Positions 1 to 11,200 of a stretch of DNA of 64,000 nucleotides are shown piece after piece. Source of the stretch: Isoperla grammatica (taxonomy: Eukaryota; Arthropoda; Insecta; Plecoptera; Perlodidae); contig OX246739.1 in the NCBI GenBank assembly GCA_945910005.1, forward strand, positions 11,568,292 to 11,632,291, written 5' to 3'. Under the pieces are notes generated by a model, which saw only the letters and a program-made list of their open reading frames with translations, searched no databases and was not told the origin of the DNA. The translations under genes were made by a program, and so were the position numbers. The first letter of the stretch is position 1; every line of letters begins with the position of its first letter.

Positions 1-6
1 TTGCAG

Positions 7-98
7 AACAAAAACACTTCGCAGGCGGAGAAGAAAACAATCTTGTCAGCAATGTCGTCGTGTTTGAAACGGGAAGAAAATATCTTAGAATTTGATGA
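7..98 (+). CDS. Unknown gene, exon a (first one visible)
   Basis: Acceptor ttgcag at 1-6 and donor gtaagt at 99. It encodes 30 codons (NKNTSQAEKKTILSAMSSCL...) and ends in phase 2 (GA). The A at 1176 completes a Glu codon. The window edge hides the polypyrimidine tract, so the 5' boundary is less sure than the donor. Confidence 0.6.
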
Positions 99-710
99 GT
101 AAGTAAATCATCGTGTACGATATTGAATACTTGACTAGGTTACACAAGGATTACATTCAGTAAGTATGAAAGCATTGCATTTTATGTTACAATCAATGGT
201 TGCAACTTAGGAACTGACTAATATATAAATGCAATTTGTTTAAAATATATTTAAAAGACGCTTAGGATGTACAACGCAATTCTTACAGAAATACGAAAAC
301 TCTAGGCCTATTTAAATGAAATGCAGTAATATAATTATTTAAAGTAATGATAAGGTAATTCTAGTACTACTCTTATTGATATGGATTATATATAAAACCT
401 AGTAGTTGGACTATACACTGTTCCTTGTCAAGATCAAACCGATCCTAATGATTTGTTTCGACGGGTTGTTAGTGGGGATCGTACGAGGAGGGATGAGGCT
501 CTAGGGCAGGCTGTGACGACAGTTAAGAGAACTATTACTCGTTTGATCTTGACAAGGAACAGTGTATAGTCCAACTACTAGGTTTTATATAACGTTTTTA
601 CCTGTTCTACTATGTTTCCATCTTTTAATTAATTGATATGGATTATGTTGATAATATTTGCAATTTGCTTACAATGTAAAATGGCTGTATAGCTGTATTT
701 AAATCCTGAA

Positions 711-741
<31 letters not shown>

Positions 742-2592
742 AAGGTAATGATTATTATGAATCCAGACCTAGTCACATGCAAGTGTATTTCTATAGCATG
801 GTTATACTGAGGAGGTCTCAATATGTACCTGGCCTGGCATCAACTCCGACCGAATGAAAGTTCTCTAGCTATAGTCTACTTAGCACTGAGCGACACCGAT
901 AGATATGGTCTAGGCGGAGGTCGGCAGTTAGATAGGCCTACCCGCTACCGGGCGGGAATCCCAACTGAAAGTTGTCCTGTCACAGGGCGAATTCTGGTAT
1001 TGTCGTACTAAAAGCCGTCGGACAGTCCTTCCCAACTATTCCACATACCACACATCATTTAATTCACTTGAAGAGGGGATGAATTTTCCCTGGTTTTCTA
1101 CGAAATAATTATGATTATTCGCTCTAAGTGACATTTCTCCGTAAGATAAACGTCTAGGATTAAATGTGTCTACAGATATGTAGAGGAGGGTATAAGAAGC
1201 GAAAACACTAAGAGGACTAAATCGCGGTTCCGACCCCGAAACACCCAACCGGCTAAACCCGACATCTCGAATACGAAGTTCACGAACGACCTCGAGCTTC
1301 GGCGTCTCGACTTGTTCCTCAAACACCACAAGGAGATCATGGAGAGGTGAGTAGACAGTGACGCAAGTCTCGACTTGTTCCTCGAACACCACAAGGAGAT
1401 CATGGAGAGGTGAGTAGACAGTGACGTAAGTCTCGACTTGTTCCTCAAACACCACAAGGAGATCATGGAGAGGTGAGTAGACAGTGACGCAAGTCTCGAC
1501 TTGTTGCTCAAACACCACAAGGAGATCATGAAGAGGTGAGTAGACAGTGACGCAAGTCTCGACTTGTTGCTCAAACACCACAAGGAGATCATGGGGAGGT
1601 GAGTAGACAGTGACGCAAGTCTCGACTTGTTCCTCAAACACCACAAGGAGATCATGGAGAGGTGAGTAGACAGTGACGCAAGTCTCGACTTGTTCCTCAA
1701 ACACCACAAGGAGATCATGGAGAGGTGAGTAGACAGTGACGCAAGTCTCGACTTGTTCCTCAAACACCACAAGGAGATCATGGAGAGGTGAGTAGACAGT
1801 GACGCACGTCTCGACTTGTTCCTCAAACACCACAAGGTGATCATGGAGAGGTGAGTAGACAGTGACGCAAGTCTCGACTTGTTCCTCAAACACCACAAGG
1901 AGATCATGGACAGGTGAGTAGACAGTGACGCAAGTCTCGACTTGTTCCTCGAACACCACAAGGAGATCATGGAGAGGTGAGTAGACAGTGACGCAAGTCT
2001 CGACTTGTTCCTCGATCACCACAAGGAGATCATGGAGAGGTGAGTAGACAGTGACGCAAGTCTCGACTTGTTCCTCAAACACCACAAGGAGATCATGGAG
2101 AGGTGAGTAGACAGTGACGCAAGTCTCGACTTGTTCCTCAAACACCACAAGGAGATCATGGAGAGGTGAGTAGACAGTGACGCAAGTCTCGACTTGTTCC
2201 TCAAACACCACAAGGAGATCATGGAGAGGTGAGTAGACAGTGACGCAAGTCTCGACTTGTTCCTCGAACACCACAAGGAGATCATGGAGAGGTGAGTAGA
2301 CAGTGACGCAAGTCTCGACTTGTTCCTCAAACACCACAAGGAGATCATGGAGAGGTGAGTAGACAGTGATGCACATCGTTCACTACCACTACCACTACCA
2401 CTACCAATACCACTACCACTACCACTACCACTACCACTACCACTACCACTACCACTACCACTACCACTACCACTACCACTACCACTATCACTATCACTAT
2501 CACTATCACTATCACTATCACTACCACTACCGCTACCACTGCCACTACCACTACCACTACCACCAGTACTACTAATACTTCTATGACTACTA

Positions 2593-2624
<32 letters not shown>

Positions 2625-4927
2625 ATACTACTACTACTACTACTATCTCTACTGATATTGCTTCTTTTTTGACGGTAATAAAAAAATATTATTATTTCCT
2701 CAACTATGCTAATTTTCACGTTTAATTACTAAGCCCGTTATATTAATTAACACAATAATGAGATGTTTTTGTTGGCAATGAGCTACGTTCGTCCTCATTA
2801 TCTTCTGCTCCAGGATGTTCTCCTGTACCTCATTCGGAGAGGCTCTCTCGATGTATCTCCCTCGCCACATCACCGGGAAAGTGGTGAATAAGGTAACTTG
2901 GCAACGATATGGATTTTATACACTTTCTACATTTTGATTTAAATTTATGTATTTATTTATTTATGTATGTAGTTATTTACGTATTTATGTATTTATTTAT
3001 GTAGTTATTTATGTATTTATATATTTATTTATGTAGTTATTTATGTATTTATATATTTATTTATGTATTTACGTATGTATGTATGTATTTACGTATGTAT
3101 GTATGTATGTATGTATGTATGTATGTATGTATGTATGTATGTATGTATGTATGTATGTATGTATGTATGTATGTATGTATGTATGTATGTATGTATGTAT
3201 GTATGTATGTATGTATGTATGTATGTATGTATGTATGTATGTATGTATGTATGTATGTATGTATGTATGTATGTATGTATGTATGTATGTATGTATGTAT
3301 GTATGTATGTATGTATGTATGTATGTATGTATGTATGTATGTATGTATGTATGTATGTATGTATGTATGTATGTATGTATGTATGTATGTATGTATGTAT
3401 GTATGTATGTATGTATGTATGTATGTATGTATGTATGTATGTATGTATGTATGTATGTATGTATGTATGTATGTATGTATGTATGTATGTATGTATGTAT
3501 GTATGTATGTATGTATGTATGTATGTATGTATGTATGTTATATGTATGTATGTATGTATGCATGCATGTATGTATGTATGTATGTATGTATGTATGTATG
3601 TATGTATGTATGTATGTATGTATGTATGTATGTATGTATGTATGTATGTATGTATGTATGTATGTATGTATGTATGTATGTATGTATGTATGTATGTATG
3701 TATGTATTTATGTATTTATGTATTCATTCATTCATTTATTTATTTATTTGTATATATTTATTGACTGCCACAGTCAGTTACAAAACGGTTTCCAAAACGG
3801 TACATTAAATACAATATTTAATAAAGTACATAAGTATAAGTACAATATCAAAGTAAACAATAGTTATTTAGACCCTATTTTTAATTATAGGTTTAACAAT
3901 ATATTTAATTTGTTAATATCAATATTTCTAATAACTTACCACCAACGCAATTGTTAGCATTTTTTTTATAAAAATTGTTATTGTTGTTTTCCTTTCCCAT
4001 GAAAGTACCAGAAAAATAATTAATTTTACTGTTGTTTTCCTGTCCCATGAAAGGACAGGATGGCCAGTGTAGGGTGTTGGAATGTACAATATACAATGTA
4101 CATACCCTTGATGTGTAGAACTGATATTATTTTCATTTCCGCCTTCTTTACTAACTTACTTTTAAAAAGCATGCCATCACCATAAGGCAAAACAAAAGAC
4201 TCATGTAAAGGCCTAAACATCATGCTACTTAATCAAATACCGAATAAAGTCTCGCTGTTGGAACGATTGGACGTCAATTTTTTAGTAAATTATTGATGGT
4301 AAAGAATAGAAATAATCTGACCTTGCTATTGTAAAACAAGCGCTAGAAATCAGTAAGTAATTTATGCAAAATATATAGATGAATCGAATCGATTCTTGAA
4401 TTGTCTTGGGCAAGCGCAGCGTACCTAGCGTACCCAGACTGCACGCTAGTAGTAAGGCGGGCACCCTGGAGCACATGACGTCATCGATTGCTCAACAAGA
4501 TGGCGTAGATAAGATGACGTCATGTGCTTCAAGGTGCCCCTCTTACTACGCACGCTTCTAGTTGACAACACAGCGTTGATGCCAACATAATAAAGACGTT
4601 CAATGATTTCAGCTGAGGAAATTCATGAGAAAATTGAAGTCTCATCATCGAAACGTCAGGAACGACATCCTGATTGCGATAGTCGAGTACGAGCATCAGC
4701 GCGCCTGGCATGAGTTTCACGGCGCGGACGTCGTGAGGTGGCTCAAAGCAGAGCTGAATGGGACGGATAAGAGTAGGCGATGCTCGATCGTGTATTCGAT
4801 GAGAGAAATGGAGGAGAGAGGTTACAAAAGTTCAGGTCATCCTACTAGCAGTCTGGGGCCAAGGGTGAAGCATTGCTGCGGCCTAGCCCTAGGGGTGTAC
4901 TGGATATATCGGCTCGTTTTAACATGA
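7..4927 (+). CDS. Unrecognised multi-exon gene, C-terminal part (four exons)
   Basis: Four exons join in phase: 7-98, 1176-1346, 2814-2892 and 4613-4927, ending in TAA-free reading to a TGA at 4925-4927. All introns are GT-AG and both split codons close correctly (GA|A and AG|G). The visible 218 residues are strongly charged. Exon 2 holds a basic stretch (KRTKSRFRPR) followed by a helix-like segment (LELRRLDLFLKHHKEIMER), and the last exon has a WHEFHGADVVRWLKAEL segment. The last 20 or so residues are hydrophobic (CCGLALGVYWIYRLVLT). I do not recognise the family and assign no function. The 5' part lies left of the window. Main doubts are the final exon's true 3' end and whether the first exon starts exactly at 7. 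Confidence 0.7.
390..590. repeat. Perfect 50-bp inverted repeat (hairpin)
   Basis: Arms 390-439 and 541-590 are exact reverse complements over 50 bp, with a loop of about 100 bp. It lies in the first visible intron of the unknown gene. No clear target duplication is seen. A young MITE or a local inverted duplication would both fit. Confidence 0.85.
712..742. repeat. (TAAA)n microsatellite
   Basis: Short AAAT/TAAA run, probably the A-rich tail of an older insertion. Confidence 0.8.
820..1130 (+). repeat. SINE-like composite repeat
   Basis: GC-richer block with moderate complexity. The part from about 1020 (ccttcccaactattccac, cacttgaagagggg, cctacgaa-like end) matches the tail of the tRNA-headed repeat at 42966-43262, and tails at 41705-41800 and 48490-48600. 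The head at 820-1010 is different, so the family may have more than one head type. Confidence 0.5.
1176..1346 (+). CDS. Unknown gene, exon b, whose 3' end seeds the 63-bp array
   Basis: Acceptor tctacag ends at 1175; donor gtgagt starts at 1347. The 171 nt read without a stop: one base closing a split codon, 56 codons, then AG, which pairs with the G of the next exon. The last 43 nt, together with the donor and 14-15 more intron bases, are the unit repeated 17 times downstream. Confidence 0.7.
1304..2375 (+). repeat. 63-bp minisatellite, 17 copies, carrying an exon end and 5' splice site
   Basis: Unit starts at gtctcgacttgttcctc and recurs every 63 bp from 1304 to about 2375. The first unit is the 3' end of exon b with its donor. 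Every copy keeps the donor hexamer gtgagt although nearby bases vary (for example gaagag, ggggag and ggacag just before it). Long open frames on the minus strand here are by-products of a unit length divisible by three. Confidence 0.95.
2376..2652. repeat. Compound (CACTAC)n and (CTA)n microsatellite
   Basis: Follows the 63-bp array directly: CACTAC/CACTAT repeats to about 2580, then CTA repeats to about 2652. The valine- and histidine-tyrosine-rich frames here are low-complexity translation only. Confidence 0.95.
2814..2892 (+). CDS. Unknown gene, exon c
   Basis: Acceptor ctgctccag ends at 2813; donor gtaact starts at 2893. 79 nt: one base closing an Arg codon plus 26 codons (MFSCTSFGEALSMYLPRHIT, then GKVVNK), ending in phase 0. 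A second frame has a stop, so phase picks this reading. Confidence 0.7.
2945..3760. repeat. Long (GTAT)n tetranucleotide array
   Basis: Imperfect TTTA/GTAT from 2945, then about 600 bp of nearly pure GTAT, broken near 3538 (gttatatgtatg) and 3560 (gcatgcat). Lies in the last intron of the unknown gene. Open frames on both strands are artefacts. Confidence 0.97.
4444..4554. repeat. Imperfect inverted repeat with CRE-like ends
   Basis: Arms 4444-4484 and 4514-4554 pair over about 40 bp with a few mismatches around a 29-bp loop. The inner ends are catgacgtcat, a palindromic CRE-like sequence. It ends 58 bp before the terminal exon of the unknown gene. Confidence 0.75.
4613..4927 (+). CDS. Unknown gene, terminal exon
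   Basis: Acceptor gatttcag ends at 4612 and phase 0 matches the previous exon. 104 codons then a stop. GC content and codon use differ from the AT-rich flanks. A poly(A) signal AATAAA lies about 100 bp after the stop at 5032-5037. A strong inverted repeat (4444-4554) lies just before the acceptor. Confidence 0.7.
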   Translation: MRKFMRKLKSHHRNVRNDILIAIVEYEHQRAWHEFHGADVVRWLKAELNGTDKSRRCSIVYSMREMEERGYKSSGHPTSSLGPRVKHCCGLALGVYWIYRLVLT

Positions 4928-5031
4928 GACATCTGTTTCAATAACATTATTGTAGTTTTTCGTATCTTTAATACTGATTCATTTTACGATTTTGTATTGT
5001 TGGATTTGTTAAATCTAGGAAATATTATACA

Positions 5032-5037
5032 AATAAA
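5032..5037 (+). terminator. Poly(A) signal of the unknown gene
   Basis: AATAAA in the context acaaataaaagc, about 105 bp downstream of the stop at 4925-4927. Confidence 0.55.
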
Positions 5038-6183
5038 AGCAGGAGTTTAACGTTTGTTTTACTGTGATACGTTGCCTATCTCTGTGACAGATCAGAACAA
5101 ATAGTGTTTTTATTAACTCATCATCTTCAACACTATCCTGATCATTTTTATCATGGAAACCACTTCATGTCAGAATTCACTCCACACCTACACAAACACA
5201 TTTCAGTACACTTAAAAGAGGGCCCTGTTCCCGGTTACCGCAAACAGGACTCGTGTATTTCGTTAATCACCCCATTTTACGTTCTTCCTCGCTCTCATTT
5301 ATCTCCTTTTTTTGTCTCACCCTTTCCAATCTCAGCTCACTAAATTCCGACGCCCCATACTCGAAACCTCCCCCCCCCCCCCCCCCCCTCTCCACCCAAC
5401 CCAGGGCATTTTGATCCCCCCATGATGACCCCGGTGATGTGTGATGGACCTGATTTGGCCGACATCATATCAAACACCTGCGCCACATGGGACGTTGTTG
5501 CATAAGTCATTCGCAAACCTACTTTTCCCAGCGGTAATCAACGAATATTGTTTGAAAGAAAGCTAGATTTGTTCTGTGCGCGACTCGTATTTTCGAGTTC
5601 ATTTGCGATAGGTCAAATCTAGCCGACAATAATCGATAAATGGAATAATGACCTTGAAATTTATATTTTATAAGAGTTTCTTATCTAACGCTCCACAATA
5701 CTAAGCAATTAAGCATTTTTCTTATAAGAAAAATTTATTAGTTTAAATAATTACATTGCTTGATATGACGATGAGTGATACGATGTAATAAGTCACATCT
5801 ATTTTTTAGTAAGCGTTGAATGTTTAGATACATTATAGTCACACATTCCTTCATCCTTATATCCTCAATTCTATCTTTGTGGACTAACTATTCTTTTAAG
5901 CAATTCAATCCTTGCGCTCCCCGACTCATGGTCAGTAGTCACTAGTCAGTAGTCACTAGTCAGTACCAAGGCTAGCACAGAATCAGTCATTAGAACACTG
6001 GCAATTTACACAATAAGATTCGTAAGCATTAACGAGTGGCCCCGTCCTTACAGTATACCCACATGTCAGTGGTCGGACACAGTCCTTTTGGTAGCGATCG
6101 TATGAGCAGGTGTAACATAACATCAACATAGCCTCGCAGTTCGAAAGACTCTCAGCCAATCCTTTTTTCACCTGCTATAAGCT

Positions 6184-6339
6184 GTCGTACAACAACTTCG
6201 GTAATGCTTTCGTCATCAATCAATGACGTGTTTACGGTCTTGGCCAACCCAAGCAGGTATTTGAATAAGCCACGGTCGCTGGTTGGCTGCCGCTCACCCA
6301 CCCGTTACGGAAGCATTACCGAAGTTGTTGTACGGCGAC
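6184..6339. repeat. Inverted repeat, about 27-bp arms
   Basis: gtcgtacaacaacttcggta at 6184 pairs with its complement near 6316-6339 (accgaagttgttgtacggcgac region) around a loop of about 100 bp. MITE-like. Confidence 0.7.
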
Positions 6340-6722
6340 TATACATCTATTATCCTATAGGTATATTCCAATAACTATCTGCTGAACATAATATTGACAC
6401 TTATTTTCATATAGGTACAATGTGTACATCCATCAAACTGTGTAACTGTGTGTAACGTTAAAAAAATAAATTTTTACCTTGAAATCACATGCACGATTAA
6501 ATTAATAATAATAGCATGGCACGAAGCAGGGTTATAGTAACGCCGTTGGAGATATCAGAATCCTGCATATTATACAACAATTCAAAGCTTCCAAACCGGT
6601 ACTAGATTTTTCTTCAGAAAACATTATTTGTATGGTAGTGGAATGAAATCACTCGTCAGTATTACTATACATTTGTGAGATACTATTGCACAATTGAAAG
6701 GAATACATTGTTATTAAAATGT

Positions 6723-6728
6723 TTTATT
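6723..6728 (-). terminator. Poly(A) signal of the amine oxidase gene
   Basis: AATAAA on the minus strand (tttatt on plus), 165 bp past the stop codon at 6894-6896. Confidence 0.5.
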
Positions 6729-6893
6729 AATGACTTGCCGTCACAGCTATATATAATCTCCGTTCTGCTTTCTTCTATACAATACCAATGCTGTAAATAA
6801 GAATGACATACTTTTTGTTTGAACATGACCTTGAAGATGTAAGAAGAATCTCCTGCCATCTTCAAGGAGGTAATAAGGAGAGTTTTGCACACC

Positions 6894-7049
6894 TTAAAAA
6901 ATGTAGAAATAGACGCAGAACAAGGCAATACAGAGTTCCACAAAGAAGACAGCCCAACCTAATGTTTTGCTTTTTGTGTACTTGTATTTTGTTGTTGGGT
7001 CTTGTATCCAAATGTCCTTCTCCTTAATGTGACCCAACTTATGAAGAAC
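6894..7049 (-). CDS. Amine oxidase exon 9 (tail anchor)
   Basis: Acceptor attccacag. Encodes VLHKLGHIKEKDIWIQDP, matching the AAREVL..LG....KDIW..P region of MAO, then a basic linker and a hydrophobic segment LGWAVFFVELCIALFCVYFY before the stop. The tail is shorter than in vertebrate MAO. Confidence 0.92.
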   Translation of the reverse strand, partial: VLHKLGHIKEKDIWIQDPTTKYKYTKSKTLGWAVFFVELCIALFCVYFYIF

Positions 7050-7954
7050 CTGTGGAATGGAAAACAATTTGTCACCTAGTGGCATAGTAATTAATTTCAA
7101 TGATGTCATTTATTGATATAATCTTTCATTGCCTTTCTTTCATATTTAGAGCCTACTTGTATCTAAGTATATTTTAAATTATTTTTATAATTTTGAAGGA
7201 TTTGTGGATGTACACTTGATAGGTGGGCTCAATGTATGCTTTATGGTTATTCTATTGACAAAACATAGTAACTATTCATTTTCCACATATTAACAAAAAT
7301 GTTATGTTTGTTTTAAGACTCTGTAAGAGTATATCAAGTGTTTATAAAATAAAATACATAATTGGTGATTGACTTTTTACCTTTTTATAGTATTGCATAC
7401 ATCAAGCTATATTTAGCTTACAAACTAAGTATCTATTGTCAATTCGCTTATTTATTCCACAGCGAATATTTATTGTTATCACTTAAAAAATAAAAAATAA
7501 ATCTATATTTAGTAAGATAACTACGTGAATCAAATTGAAAATTTCCAATTTATTTCATTCATAACATATTACAGTTGGTTTACCAACCTCTCTGGCTGCC
7601 CGCTGTCCCGCGTCAATGGCACCCGACATATTCGTCAACCAATGGGTGGCCGTCTCGGTTCCCGCCAAAAAGACACGTGGCCCGATTGGCGCGCGCATCG
7701 CCGGCCCGAAGAGCGACAGAACTCCTGGCGTGTAGTAGCACGAATACCCTCCAGTCATGTCTGACGCAGGCCATGTCTTGTAGACGAAGTGAACAGGCTG
7801 ACAGACAAGCAAACAATACGATCTAGCATCTAGGATAATAGTTGAAGTAGTGGTAGTAGTGGTAGTAGTAGGCTTAGTAGTAGTGGTAGTGGTGGTGGTA
7901 GTGGTAGTAGTAGGCTTAGTAGTAGTGGTAGTGGTGGTGGTAGTAGAAGTAGTA

Positions 7955-8032
<78 letters not shown>

Positions 8033-8154
8033 ACAGTAATAGTAGCAGTGGCATTAGTAGTTTAGTAGTATCTTTCAGTAGTGATATATTGGTGTGGTAG
8101 TTTATGTAGTTATTACTATAGTACATAACGTAATAAAGTATTTCAATCTTTTTT

Positions 8155-8234
<80 letters not shown>

Positions 8235-11200
8235 TTTTCTGAATTAATTTTGTTACTACCACGTAGAAGTAAGTAGTACATACAAATAGTAAGATATTAT
8301 ATCATTTGTCGTTTGCATACTGAAATGGTCCCACAAAGAGTTAAACTAAATCAATCGAGTACCATGATTAATAGAAGACGAACATATTATCTTAGCGCTT
8401 CCATTGCACTTTCCACAATCTTGTCTATGTGAATGAAGGGGGTCCCAACATTCTTCTCACCTTTAGGCATTCCTCTGAAACGTAAAACTTGGAAAGACTT
8501 CTGCAGACTGCTTCTTGTTTCATCTGGTCAGTCATGGCCAAAAGTAGGGCTACGTTATCGAGAAAGACAAAGCAGCAAAGTCCGTAGAGTTTACTATCAG
8601 TTTTGTCACTTTTGTTGTCCTCGATTACAAATCCCACCACATTCAGGCCGTCGCTACAGTCCTTAACTCCGTTGAAACCTGCAAGAAATTGTTATAGTGT
8701 TTATAACATTGTATAAACGAGGGTATTTTTGGAATATCTCCGTGCAAAATTTTTTCACTTTCATAATTAATTTTGTTTTTGGAGAAATAACAACCGACTC
8801 CTTTTTGATCTCGTTCATGCTAACGGAAATGTTATATATTCCGTAGTTTATTGATATAGACAGAAGCTGCATTCAAATACTTAATTCCAGTCGCTTGCAT
8901 CATCACCATGTATAAGTATGCTATACTCAATTAGCTCCTGAGGGACTGAGTACCGTCATTGAGACATGTCGTACATCTATGAGTGGTTCAAATCTAGCGC
9001 AACCCCTGTGTGGTAAGTGGTTTCCTGCACAATCAACAAATTCAAGCACAGAAAGCGTGGCACACACCGTGGAAGAAAGATCTTACGAACACAATCTGGG
9101 ATAAATATAAAGTTACTCGTAGCAATATTAAGACCTCAGTTCGATATGCTCACTCTACCTATGTTTCGCAGCTGGGAAAGCTAAACATTCATAGGAGCTG
9201 TGTAAATACATAAATTAATGCTACTCCTCTGCTTTTCACCATAAGGTGTCCAAGGCTTCTGATATCGCAAAAAGCTTTAGCATTATGCTCAAATTTCACT
9301 GCCCCTGGAAAAAGTTCAAATATAATTTCAACGTCATACTTAAATGCCATAAATATAATGACTTTCTATTCATAGCACACATGTCACCACGGAAAAGGTG
9401 CTCAAGAATCTTCGAACTGGCTCACCACAGCCAGAAACCCTGATAACATTCCTTCTCGGGTTCTAAAGATGTGCTCAACTAAAACCCTTCCCACATCTTT
9501 ATCTTGTTTATTCCGATACTTTACCTCAACGATGGTAACGAGGGAGAACGTAGTAATATCTGCCCGATTACCTTACTTTGATGGGGTGTAATGCCCTAGA
9601 AATAGTAGTGTCCAATCACCTTGTACAGCACTTGAAGTAAAACAAACTTCAACGAACAACCTTATGTGACTGTTCAGTGACTGTCTTATGTGACGATGCT
9701 GACAACAAAGGCAATTGACGATGCCTTGGACTGTGGAACATCGAAGCAAGTTGATGTATTGACGTTGGACTTCAGACGTCTCTTTGTCCCTCAAGAGGGA
9801 AGTTAGAGAACATGTGCAATGTGGTAAAGCTCTCGCATATATTACATCATTCCTGTGTAAACACTTCAGAAGGTGCCATATCAACAGAGGTCACTGTAAC
9901 GTCCGGGGTACCCCAGGGGTTTGTTTTGGGCCCTCTTTTCTTTACGATATATTTGATGGATACATAGATGGAATAGAACACTATAAATACAAATAAAACA
10001 GTATACATTACTCTATGTATTAAATAGCTATTAAACAATTCAATTATTACGAAATCAGTCAATTAAGATAAACATAAATCTGGATTTATGTATTTAATCG
10101 CACGCAAATGGCGATATTGTGCTTATGATAAGAACATGTGGTTTATCGAGCTACCGCCAGGACTCAGCCACACAATATAATTATATGATATAGCTTACTG
10201 GTGTTTCTCTCCCAAAAAGGCTCGCGGTAGTAGACGAAGCATTTCATCACCAGTCCCATCAGACTCCTCTGAATCAGACATTGGCGGGTCAAGGGTAGAG
10301 GCGGATCAAAGTTGATTTTAATCTGTCGGCATAGATCATGGCAGCCATTTTAAACGAGACTGGCGTCGTAAAATTACCCTTGTTTTAGTACACTTATTAG
10401 GTACCTACTCAGACTGTATGTATAGGTAGTGGTTTCAAAATAAAATGAAAACAAGAAGGGATAATTCGTACAGTTTATACGTACTATCAAAAATCATAAA
10501 TTCTCTGTTGTGCAACGTGAATGGTATATTTACCTGAGTTACTGGCGGGGTTGCTATTATCAGAAACTTCGCCTTATATTTTGTTCCATCTAAAGTCTGA
10601 GCCATGACTTTATCTTCACTGTGTTTTATGGAGGCGACAGGTTTACGTAAAATTACCGAATCTGCAAAACAAAATAATTGCCTGATTTGATTATTGTTGT
10701 TTAACGACGCGATTAACAACGACGTTACATAGCGTCGGATCCTTAACACACACACAAACATAAACATCAGTGCTAAACGCTAGCATTGACCTGCAAGAAA
10801 GTACAAAGTAACCTTGGTTTTAATGATTCTGGCCATTTGTAAGTTAATGGTAACAGTTAAAACATTCTATTAATTTGAGCTCCCATAAGAAGAATGATTT
10901 GGTAAAGTATAATATATATCTTTGTAGAAAATTCAAGATTAAACACCATTTTGCAAAAATAATCTCTGTATTTTGGCCGAGATCCTTAAGATCTTTGTTT
11001 TTGCCTTGTCAACTTTGTTTGATCCAGTTGAAAAACAAACTTAGTTACGACACTCACCACTTTCTAATTCGTTTGCCAGTTTGTCAGCAATTTGCTGCGC
11101 CCCTCCCTCTATTTTGAATTCACCGGTGCCTTCCTCCCATCCCCACAATGCTCGTGGTCCGTTAGCGTGGCGCATGTCCCACAGGTATGAGAGCAAAGAC

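Larger units (their letters stand above)
4928..6722. other. Spacer between convergent genes
   Basis: Holds the putative 3' UTR of the unknown gene, a poly(C) run at 5371-5389, a short tcagtagtcac duplication near 5935-5965 and an inverted repeat (6184-6339). No exon with supported splice sites was seen. Confidence 0.5.

Noticed and set aside
1036..2376. 446-codon minus-strand ORF with 21-residue repeats
   Set aside because: It is the reverse reading of the 63-bp array; unit length divisible by three keeps it open. The exon and its donor are on the plus strand.
3011..3957. MYVC-repeat ORFs of 233-304 codons and the minus-strand HTYI frame
   Set aside because: Translation of (GTAT)n. Open in every frame, no unique sequence.
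7830..8126. Poly-Leu and poly-Val ORFs
   Set aside because: Microsatellite (AGT)n in intron 7 of the amine oxidase.
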